Of a stretch of DNA of 6,457 nucleotides, positions 1 through 5,693 are shown piece after piece. The stretch is taken from NCBI RefSeq assembly GCF_024460475.1, contig NZ_JANFYN010000074.1, forward strand, positions 1 to 6,457, given 5' to 3'. Under the pieces are notes generated by a model. That model saw only the letters and a list, made by a program, of their open reading frames with translations, made no database searches and was not told the DNA's origin. Made by a program: the position numbers and the translations under genes. Every line of letters starts with the position of its first letter. Position 1 is the stretch's first letter. Source of the stretch: Holdemanella sp. MSK.7.32 (GTDB taxonomy: Bacteria > Bacillota_I > Bacilli_A > Erysipelotrichales > Erysipelotrichaceae).

Positions 1-162
1 CCCCTTAAATTCTTGGAGAGCAAATTCACATAACCCCATCCAAATTTATTGCGCCAAGGAATGTTAGAATCGAAGCATCTGCATGAAGGTCGTGACCATC
101 ATCGAAAAAACGATGAACGCCACAACTAATATAATAATGAAACTGCGTAATCTTTTTCTCAC
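1..162 (-). CDS. 5' end of a small membrane protein gene, apparently frameshifted, partial at window edge
   Basis: I do not recognise this gene. A GTG start (162-160) overlaps the TGA stop of the preceding gene in the classic GTGA arrangement, and an AGGAGG ribosome binding site lies 5 bases upstream (168-173), so initiation here looks real. The first 32 codons begin MRKRLRSFIIILVVAF, a short basic stretch followed by one hydrophobic helix (about residues 7-25), which fits a signal anchor or N-terminal membrane segment. This frame then stops at TAA (66-64). A neighbouring frame is open from position 98 to the window edge and reads through residues such as NIPWRNKFGWGYVNLL. A single-base shift between 98 and 67 would join the two. 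The alternatives are a genuine 32-residue membrane peptide, a pseudogene, or a sequencing error. The window ends too early to decide. Initiation is moderately sure; the product is unknown. Confidence 0.4.
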
Positions 163-1529
163 ATGAGCCTCCTATAGAAAGTTGAATTTCTTTTTATCTC
201 TTTATCAACTCGATTTGCATCGATCTCTTCTGTAAGTGTTGGTTTATCACCAAATAGATTGGTCCCTAAACCAAGCTTATCGCCTTTAATCTTGTATCCT
301 AAAGCTGCTAATATTGTAGGATAAAAATCCATGGTCGTAAAGTCACGTTTTTTTTCTTTTTTAGGTTCCACTCTAGAATGAATAAACGCATTCCACACTC
401 GACGATCATAATTTGAGGAATATGTATCATGAATATATTCAGCTGCCATACTTGTATGATCACCCTGAATGACTATAACAGTATCTTTATAGAAATCTTG
501 TTTCTTTAACCATTCCATAAAATCTTTTAGATTTTCATCTGTATGATAAATCGAATTCGATAAGGATTCTTTGAATACATTCTTACAATTTTTTGATTGA
601 TACCCATAGGGATGATGTGTATCTACCGTCAACATTTCAAAGTCGAATGGTTTGGATGATTTTGATAAACTTAAGATTTTCTCTTTCGCAAATTCAAATA
701 ATTTATCATCCTCAAACCCCCAGAATTCATGATAATCCTTATCTAGAACCCCTTCTTCCTTTAAAGAAACTGTATCTTGAATATCATAATGACCATGTTG
801 ATCAAAATAGCTTCTTCTTCCACCAAATGTCGCATCCGAGCCAATCATAAAGACACGAGTATATCCATCTTTTTCTAGAATATCTCCAAGGGTATTTACA
901 TTAGGCATAAATGGAACTTTGTCCTTACAAAATTTATGTTTTAAACTAAAAATTAAAGGAAGACCCGACGTACTCGCAACAATACCTCCCGTTGTCCAAC
1001 CCGTTCCAGTTAAGACTCTAGCTCCACCAATTTTCTCATTTTGTGAAAAAGAAACGGAGTTTTTTGTAAGCTGTGTCAGATAAGGCAATAAATTTTCATC
1101 TGCATTGCCTCCATCTTCTTTTGTGGCATATGTTGTTTCCATCGATTCTAGATAGATATGAATAAAATTCATCTTCTTTTCAGGTGAAATAACTTCAGAT
1201 TCAACGTAGTATTTATCAAAGAAATCCGTCTTCTTAAATTGGTTAAAAACATATGAAAAGAAATGAATTTGACAAAGACCATATATACAACAAAGTAAAA
1301 GAATAAGTTTGGCTATATTTATAGGAATCCAACTAAAAATGAGACCAAAAATAAAACCAGGAAGTAAACATTTTTTCATCCATCCAAAAATAAATTGCGT
1401 ATTGGTACCTTCCAAAGGAACTTTAATGTGGTATACAATTTGTTCAAAACTCGATAAACCAAAATAAGAATAGGCCCACTTACTTGAAATAGCTAATGTA
1501 AAGCCTAATGTCACAATAAATAAGCTCAT
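159..1529 (-). CDS. LtaS/OpgB-family membrane phosphoglycerol transferase (sulfatase fold)
   Basis: This 456-residue protein belongs to the alkaline-phosphatase/sulfatase superfamily branch that moves glycerophosphate from phosphatidylglycerol onto a glycolipid or glycan at the outer face of the membrane. The N-terminus has about three hydrophobic segments (roughly residues 1-20, 54-70 and 72-95), followed by the extracellular catalytic domain. Visible active-site features are LESMET (127-132, with the probable metal ligand Glu128), GTGWTTGG (175-182, with the probable catalytic Thr179), WGFEDDKLF (270-278), DTHHPYGY (303-310) and QGDHTSM (355-361, metal ligands Asp357 and His358). The GTGWTTGGIVAS block resembles OpgB/MdoB (GTDWTIAGM, from memory) more than classical LtaS. 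Fewer membrane helices than LtaS also argue against calling it ltaS. The start is supported by AAAGGA (1536-1541), 6 bases upstream. It follows hup after a terminator, so it is probably expressed at a lower level or from its own promoter. Family is confident; the acceptor is not known. Confidence 0.88.
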   Translation of the reverse strand: MSLFIVTLGFTLAISSKWAYSYFGLSSFEQIVYHIKVPLEGTNTQFIFGWMKKCLLPGFIFGLIFSWIPINIAKLILLLCCIYGLCQIHFFSYVFNQFKKTDFFDKYYVESEVISPEKKMNFIHIYLESMETTYATKEDGGNADENLLPYLTQLTKNSVSFSQNEKIGGARVLTGTGWTTGGIVASTSGLPLIFSLKHKFCKDKVPFMPNVNTLGDILEKDGYTRVFMIGSDATFGGRRSYFDQHGHYDIQDTVSLKEEGVLDKDYHEFWGFEDDKLFEFAKEKILSLSKSSKPFDFEMLTVDTHHPYGYQSKNCKNVFKESLSNSIYHTDENLKDFMEWLKKQDFYKDTVIVIQGDHTSMAAEYIHDTYSSNYDRRVWNAFIHSRVEPKKEKKRDFTTMDFYPTILAALGYKIKGDKLGLGTNLFGDKPTLTEEIDANRVDKEIKRNSTFYRRLM

Positions 1530-1543
1530 GATCCATCCTTTCT

Positions 1544-1573
1544 AAAGACAAAAATAGGTCATATGACCTATTT
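1544..1573 (-). terminator. Rho-independent terminator of the operon ending in hup
   Basis: A perfect 22-base palindrome (1552-1573) can fold into a 9-bp stem (AAATAGGTC/GACCTATTT) with an ATAT loop. On the minus strand it is followed by a T-rich tail (TTTTTGTCTTT, counting the last stem bases). The hup stop codon TAG (1568-1570) lies inside the ascending arm. The Shine-Dalgarno of the next gene begins only a few bases after the tail. The stem is only moderately GC-rich, so some read-through is plausible. Confidence 0.8.
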
Positions 1574-1855
1574 GTTGCACTTATTCTTTAAAGTCTGACT
1601 TGGACGAAACTTTGGAAGTTTTGTAGCCGGAATCATCATTCTTTCTTTTGTGACAGGATTGATTCCCATTCTTGATTTACGATCAAAAATTTCAAACTTA
1701 CCAAAAGCTGTGATATCTACATGACCATCACTTGCCAAGGCATCACTCATTTCATTAAAAATTAAGTCTACCGCAAACGCTGCGTCTTTTTTAGACAAAT
1801 TTAAATTGATTGATAAAGCCTGTGTTAAAGACTCTTTATTTACATACTTTCCCAT
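1568..1855 (-). CDS. hup: HU-family nucleoid DNA-binding protein
   Basis: This 95-residue protein has the usual HU length and layout. It has an N-terminal helical dimerisation part (about 1-40, including LSKKDAAFAVDLIF), then the beta-saddle and the DNA-binding arm. The HU signature is visible as AFGKFEIFDRKSRMGINP (50-67), in which Pro67 matches the intercalating proline, followed by the returning strand IPATKLPKF (75-83) and the C-terminal helix. HU dimers bend and compact DNA with little sequence preference. Two usually conserved spots differ: the Gly after NPxT is Lys70, and the KPG near the C-terminus reads RPS (84-86). The start is supported by GAAGGA (1864-1869), 8 bases upstream. The gpsA stop lies one base before the ATG, so translation is probably coupled. 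As the last gene before a terminator it could also have an internal promoter, but none is clear. It could in principle be an IHF-like paralogue, but HU is the simpler call. Confidence 0.95.
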   Translation of the reverse strand: MGKYVNKESLTQALSINLNLSKKDAAFAVDLIFNEMSDALASDGHVDITAFGKFEIFDRKSRMGINPVTKERMMIPATKLPKFRPSQTLKNKCNK

Positions 1856-1856
1856 A

Positions 1857-2852
1857 TTAAAATTCCTTCTTTAAATCTCTAATCATTAAATCTTGTGCAC
1901 AATCATTTGGAAGTTTTCCATTGAATAAAATTTGGTAAACTTCTTCACAAATTGGCATATCAATACCATTTTCTTTCGCAACACGATGAACGATTTTTGC
2001 GGTACGAACACCTTCTACCGTTTTTGTGTTGTTCTTAAAGAAGTTTTCAACCGAATTCTCTTTTCCAATTTGGTAACCCGCTTCAAAGTTACGAGAATGT
2101 ACACTCGTACAAGTTACAATCAAGTCGCCAATTCCAGTTAGACCCATGAATGTTTTTTGTTGCCCACCAAAATGAACACCATAACGAATCATTTCCTGCA
2201 AACCACGCGTAATCAAAGCTGCACGCGTATTATCTTGATAGCCTAAACCAGATAAGATACCGGATGCGATAGCCATAACGTTTTTAATGGCTACACCAAG
2301 TTCAGAACCAATCTCATCATTTCCTGTATAAATACGTAGGTATTGATTTGAGAATAAGTTTTGAACGGTTATGGCATCCTCGTTGTTTAAACTGATCGCA
2401 TCAATTGTAGTTAATAAACGAATGACAACTTCTTCGGCATGACTTGGACCAATTAAACTTACGACTGAACTTAATTTATCTTCATCAATACAACGACGAA
2501 TAACTTCAGACATTCTTTCATTTGTTTCTGGGTGGAATCCCTTAGAAACATTGATAATAATTGTCTTTTTATCTAATAAATCATTGATTTGGTGACAAAT
2601 TGGATCAATTGCGATTGTTGGTACTGCCAACAATACAATATCGGCTCCTTTGACACATTGAATATCTGTTGTTGCCTTTAATTCTGGATTTAATTCAACA
2701 TCTCCAAAATACTTTGAGTTTTTATGATTTTCATTAATATCATTAACTTCAGCTTCTGCAACACCATACACTAAAACTTCTTGATGATTATCTTGTAATA
2801 CTTGAGCTAAAGCTGTTCCCCAGCTTCCACTACCAATCACAACTGTACGCAT
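1857..2852 (-). CDS. gpsA: Glycerol-3-phosphate dehydrogenase [NAD(P)+]
   Basis: GpsA reduces dihydroxyacetone phosphate to sn-glycerol-3-phosphate in the cytosol, the entry point to phospholipids and lipoteichoic-acid precursors. From the chosen start the protein has 331 residues, the normal length. It opens with MRTVVIGSGSWGTALAQ, containing the Rossmann dinucleotide motif GSGSWG (7-12). Further family landmarks are NVSKGF (101-106, conserved Lys104), GPSHAEEV (135-142), the catalytic lysine in GVAIKNVMAI (Lys190), LTGIGDLIVTCTS with the SRN that follows (substrate phosphate binding), and VEGVRTAK in the C-terminal helical domain. A longer in-frame extension of 21 codons reaches into der but has no family similarity and no ribosome binding site, whereas AAGGAGT sits just before this ATG. 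It lies 13 bases after der and one base before hup, within the operon. Confidence 0.96.
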   Translation of the reverse strand: MRTVVIGSGSWGTALAQVLQDNHQEVLVYGVAEAEVNDINENHKNSKYFGDVELNPELKATTDIQCVKGADIVLLAVPTIAIDPICHQINDLLDKKTIIINVSKGFHPETNERMSEVIRRCIDEDKLSSVVSLIGPSHAEEVVIRLLTTIDAISLNNEDAITVQNLFSNQYLRIYTGNDEIGSELGVAIKNVMAIASGILSGLGYQDNTRAALITRGLQEMIRYGVHFGGQQKTFMGLTGIGDLIVTCTSVHSRNFEAGYQIGKENSVENFFKNNTKTVEGVRTAKIVHRVAKENGIDMPICEEVYQILFNGKLPNDCAQDLMIRDLKKEF

Positions 2853-2857
2853 ATTTA

Positions 2858-2864
2858 ACTCCTT
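2858..2864 (-). promoter_or_regulatory. Ribosome binding site that fixes the gpsA start
   Basis: AAGGAGT on the minus strand lies five bases before the ATG at 2852-2850, in the short gap after the der stop codon TAG. It selects the conserved MRTVVIGSGSWG N-terminus and rules out the upstream ATG at 2915, which lies inside der. Confidence 0.85.
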
Positions 2865-2865
2865 A

Positions 2866-4173
2866 CTATGAACGTTTACGAGCCAAAATCTTAATTGGAG
2901 TTCCCGTAAAGCCAAATGCTTCTCTTAATTTATTTTCAATATAACGAGCATAACTAAAATGCAATAATTCTGGATCATTGACAAATAAGACAATTGTCGG
3001 TGGCTCAACCGCAACTTGGCTCGCATAATAAATCTTTAATTGTTTTCCCAAGTGAGGTTTTGCCGGATTCATCATCTGTGCATCCAAAATAACATCATTT
3101 AATACATTGGTTGGAATACGCAATGTACATGCATCATGCACTTGATCAATCAAAGGAATCAATTGATTCACTTTACTTCCTGTAAGTGCAGAAGTAAACG
3201 CAATTGGTGCATAATTCAAATACAAGAATTGAGCACGAATTTCCTTTTCAATCTTTGACATGGTCTTCTCATCTTTTTCAACTGTATCCCACTTATTGTA
3301 GACAATGATAACACCTTTACCAGCATCATGCGCAAGACCAGCCACATGCTTATCTTGATCACGAATACCCTTTTCACCATCAATCAAGAATAACACGACA
3401 TTACTACGATCAATTGCACTTAAAGCACGTAAGATCGAATATTTTTCAATATTCTCATAGATTTTACCTTTTTTACGAATACCTGCCGTATCAATAATCA
3501 TATATTCTTTATCATCGACAAAGAATGGCGTATCAATCGCATCACGCGTAGTACCTTCTACATTGGATACTATAACACGATCTTCTTTTAAGATGGAATT
3601 AACTAAACTTGATTTTCCAACATTAGGACGACCAATACAACAGAATGAAGTAATTCCTTCATATGGAGCAATATCTTTTTCTGGAAGTTTTTCCATCACG
3701 ACATCCAACAAGTCGCCAAGTCCAATGCCATGTGCCCCACTAATCGCAATAGGATCCCCTAGACCTAACGCATAGAATTCATATACATTCATCTGCATTT
3801 CTGGATTGTCCACTTTGTTGCAAGCTAAAATAACTGGCTTTTTACACTTTTGCAGCTTTCTTGCGATAATTGTATCGTCTGTCATTACTCCTTCTTTGGC
3901 AGAAGTTAAGAAAATAATGACATCCGCTTCTTCAATCGCAATATCTACCTGCATATTGATTTCCTGGGCAAATGCCTGGTCCTCAATTTGAATACCACCC
4001 GTATCGATCAAGCGAAAAGTTTGTGTCAGCCATTCCACTTCACCATAAATTCTATCTCTTGTTACTCCGGGTGTATCATCTACAATGCTCTTTCTTTGTC
4101 CAATCAATCGATTGAATATCGTTGATTTTCCGACGTTTGGCCGACCTACGATGGCCACAGTACCTCGAATCAT
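2866..4173 (-). CDS. der: Ribosome-assembly GTPase Der (EngA), two tandem G domains
   Basis: Der is an essential GTPase that acts in maturation of the 50S ribosomal subunit. This 435-residue protein has the full family architecture. G domain 1 has P-loop GRPNVGKS (10-17), switch region DTPGVTRDR (33-41), DTGG (57-60) and NKVD (119-122). G domain 2 has P-loop GRPNVGKS (181-188), EGTTRDA (206-212), DTAG (228-231) and NKWD (293-296). The KH-like C-terminal domain (about 354-435) follows and ends in the typical GTPIKILARKRS. All nucleotide-binding motifs are intact, and the length matches bacterial Der. The start is supported by AAAGGGGA, seven bases upstream of the ATG, and follows the cmk stop after 20 bases. 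The order cmk-der-gpsA resembles Bacillus, where an S1-like gene lies between cmk and der; that gene is absent here. Identification is essentially certain. Confidence 0.98.
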   Translation of the reverse strand: MIRGTVAIVGRPNVGKSTIFNRLIGQRKSIVDDTPGVTRDRIYGEVEWLTQTFRLIDTGGIQIEDQAFAQEINMQVDIAIEEADVIIFLTSAKEGVMTDDTIIARKLQKCKKPVILACNKVDNPEMQMNVYEFYALGLGDPIAISGAHGIGLGDLLDVVMEKLPEKDIAPYEGITSFCCIGRPNVGKSSLVNSILKEDRVIVSNVEGTTRDAIDTPFFVDDKEYMIIDTAGIRKKGKIYENIEKYSILRALSAIDRSNVVLFLIDGEKGIRDQDKHVAGLAHDAGKGVIIVYNKWDTVEKDEKTMSKIEKEIRAQFLYLNYAPIAFTSALTGSKVNQLIPLIDQVHDACTLRIPTNVLNDVILDAQMMNPAKPHLGKQLKIYYASQVAVEPPTIVLFVNDPELLHFSYARYIENKLREAFGFTGTPIKILARKRS

Positions 4174-4193
4174 ATTGTGGTCCCCTTTCTACA

Positions 4194-4844
4194 TTATCCA
4201 ACTATATCTAATACTCTTGAAACGACTTCATCAATTGTTAAATCGGAAGTATCAATTTCAATCGCATCTTCTGTTTTTACTAAAGGCGAAATTTCACGAT
4301 GCATATCCTGATAGTCTCGGGCGACAATATCCTGATAGATCGTTTCATAATCAGCATCGATTCCCTTTGAAATATATTCATCATATCTTCTTTGGGCTCT
4401 AGCCTTACTCGATGCACTCATAAAGATTTTTACTTCTGCATCTGGTAAAACAACAGAACAAATGTCTCTACCATCTACAATAAAACCTTTATTGGCACAT
4501 ACTTTTTGTTGAAGATTCACTAATTTTTTACGTACAATACCAAGCTGACTTGTTTTACTAGCCTGCATAGATACATTATTCATACGAATTTCTTTAGATA
4601 CATCTTCCCCATCTAAATATACATGGTTATCTTCATCAAAATGAATATCAATTGTGTCCATCAAATCCGACATTGCCTTTTCATCTTGAATATTGACTCC
4701 ATCTTTTAATGTTTTATACGCCACACAACGATACATAGCACCTGTATCTAAATGGCGCATATTTAACTTTTCTGCAACAATATCCGCAATCGTACTTTTA
4801 CCGACCCCACTAGGGCCATCAATCGCAATATTAATTTTTTTCAT
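4194..4844 (-). CDS. cmk: Cytidylate kinase (CMP/dCMP kinase)
   Basis: Cmk transfers phosphate from ATP to CMP or dCMP, recycling the nucleotides released by RNA turnover and phospholipid synthesis. The protein has 216 residues from the chosen start. It shows the P-loop GPSGVGKS (10-17), the nucleotide-monophosphate site LDTGAMYR (32-39), VDGRDICSVVLPDA (123-136), the lid segment RAQRRYDEY (149-157) and the C-terminal RDYQDMHREISPL (176-188) with the conserved Arg183 and Asp180. GRDICS differs from the usual GRDIGT (Gly to Cys, Thr to Ser) near the CMP-binding Arg-Asp pair; the pair itself is intact. Start choice: an ATG four codons upstream (4856) overlaps the previous stop but lacks a Shine-Dalgarno. 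GAGGA (4850-4854) is correctly spaced for the ATG at 4844, which gives the family-typical N-terminus MKKINIAIDG. A 20-base gap leads to der. Confidence 0.96.
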   Translation of the reverse strand: MKKINIAIDGPSGVGKSTIADIVAEKLNMRHLDTGAMYRCVAYKTLKDGVNIQDEKAMSDLMDTIDIHFDEDNHVYLDGEDVSKEIRMNNVSMQASKTSQLGIVRKKLVNLQQKVCANKGFIVDGRDICSVVLPDAEVKIFMSASSKARAQRRYDEYISKGIDADYETIYQDIVARDYQDMHREISPLVKTEDAIEIDTSDLTIDEVVSRVLDIVG

Positions 4845-4849
4845 GTCCA

Positions 4850-4854
4850 TCCTC
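4850..4854 (-). promoter_or_regulatory. Ribosome binding site that decides the cmk start
   Basis: GAGGA on the minus strand, five bases before the ATG at 4844-4842, lies immediately after the stop codon of the upstream gene (TAA, 4858-4856). It overlaps the alternative upstream ATG (4856-4854), which itself has no purine-rich site before it. The layout supports stop-start translational coupling. Confidence 0.65.
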
Positions 4855-4855
4855 A

Positions 4856-5620
4856 TTAAATATTCTTAAATGTCCATACTAAATAGCCTATGATCGCAAC
4901 CAAAGCTAAAATCAATATAGCTAAAACGACATTCAATACGATTTCTGAACTCTTCTTTTCTTTATGGCTGCTAGCCTTTTCAAAATCAGAAGTTTTCATA
5001 CGCATTTTTGCGCTAGGCATAGATTCAAGTTCATCACGCTTTTCTTTTTTGCGCTTTGCCTTTTTCTTCTTATCCTTTTTAGGCTGTTCTTCCGTTTTAT
5101 CAAAATCATCATGAGAAAGATACATCAAATCCAATTCATCATCCACTGGCTTTTTAACATCCTCTACATCCTGACTTGTAAGAACGATTTTTTCTTCTTT
5201 AGGTTCTTGACGAGTGATTGTCTGTCTTGGTTTTGAAATCTTCATTGTTGAACCTAAATCTTCATCATCTGTATCCATAGGAATCACATGTTGATTTCTC
5301 TTCATTGTATCACTACTTGTTGTGTCTAACTGTTTTAAAATATTGATCTGTGTATCATCTGTGATACGGTTACCATTATCAATATTATATTGCTTCACTT
5401 CTCCAAGCAGATCTTCCATCACTGGAGATGTAGGCATTTCTTTTACAGTAGGCGAAACACGCACTGTATCATGTGGATACAATGGTTTGTTGGCATGTGA
5501 GCCACTATCTACACGCGATAATCTTTGTAGTTTCACTGGCTGTGCTTGAGCAGCAGTTGTTTCTTCATCTAAACGATCTCTAAGTTCTTGATACTTTTGT
5601 TTTCTTGAAAGTTGAGTCAT
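4856..5620 (-). CDS. Unrecognised tail-anchored membrane protein, first gene of the cmk-der-gpsA-hup operon
   Basis: I do not recognise a family for this 254-residue protein. It has no N-terminal signal. It starts with a charged helix-like stretch (SRKQKYQELRDRLDEE, 5-20), continues through a polar, Thr/Ser/Pro/Asp-rich region likely to be disordered, and includes a possible short helix (MEDLLGEVKQYN, around 68-79). An acidic segment (around 160-177) is followed by a very lysine-rich patch (around 181-196). One hydrophobic segment (about 227-249) lies at the extreme C-terminus, with only a few residues after it. This predicts a cytoplasmic protein anchored to the membrane by its tail. The basic patch before the membrane segment fits the positive-inside rule. 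AGGAGG (5626-5631) precedes the ATG by five bases, and a promoter lies just upstream. Its stop is followed at once by the cmk ribosome binding site. A role in envelope growth or division is a guess from topology and context only. Confidence 0.85.
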   Translation of the reverse strand: MTQLSRKQKYQELRDRLDEETTAAQAQPVKLQRLSRVDSGSHANKPLYPHDTVRVSPTVKEMPTSPVMEDLLGEVKQYNIDNGNRITDDTQINILKQLDTTSSDTMKRNQHVIPMDTDDEDLGSTMKISKPRQTITRQEPKEEKIVLTSQDVEDVKKPVDDELDLMYLSHDDFDKTEEQPKKDKKKKAKRKKEKRDELESMPSAKMRMKTSDFEKASSHKEKKSSEIVLNVVLAILILALVAIIGYLVWTFKNI

Positions 5621-5645
5621 AAGTACCTCCTAAACATTCCTTACT

Positions 5646-5674
5646 ATTATACACTATCTCGCAAAAAAAGAAAA
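5646..5674 (-). promoter_or_regulatory. Probable SigA-type promoter of the cmk-der-gpsA-hup operon
   Basis: A perfect -10 box TATAAT lies on the minus strand at 5646-5651, about 25 bases from the start codon of the first operon gene. The -35 box is weak: at a 17-base spacing the best candidate is TTTTCT (5669-5674), which falls in the T-tail of the efp terminator. Transcription would begin around 5639, leaving a very short leader. The -10 is convincing; the -35 is not. Confidence 0.6.
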
Positions 5675-5693
5675 ATAGGCGATTGCCTATTTT
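5662..5693 (-). terminator. Rho-independent terminator of efp
   Basis: A 9-bp stem (AAAATAGGC/GCCTATTTT, 5672-5693) with an AATC loop is followed on the minus strand by TCTTTTTTTGC. The efp stop codon TAG (5687-5689) lies inside the ascending arm, as in the hup terminator. The tail merges with the promoter region of the next operon. Confidence 0.85.

Noticed and set aside
26..160. Third minus-strand frame downstream of the transferase stop, which also translates into protein-like sequence
   Set aside because: It has no usable start codon and its only context is the tail of the transferase gene. The GTG frame has the ribosome binding site and the stop-start overlap.
1880..1960. Possible internal promoter for hup near the gpsA 3' end (TTGTGA-17-TATTCA)
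   Set aside because: The -10 matches only about half the consensus and the region is coding; this is no better than chance in AT-rich DNA.
2850..2915. Upstream in-frame ATG giving a 21-residue N-terminal extension of GpsA overlapping der
   Set aside because: The extension lies inside the der coding region, has no ribosome binding site and pushes the Rossmann motif away from the N-terminus. The ATG at 2852 has AAGGAGT and gives the family-typical start.
4845..4856. Longer Cmk start (MRMD extension) overlapping the previous stop
   Set aside because: No purine-rich site precedes it. GAGGA is placed for the ATG four codons later, which yields the usual MKKINIAIDG N-terminus.
5030..5085. A-rich codons in the lysine patch of the tail-anchored protein as a programmed frameshift site
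   Set aside because: The runs do not match a -1 slippery heptamer in the reading frame, and the gene continues to a sensible membrane helix in frame zero.
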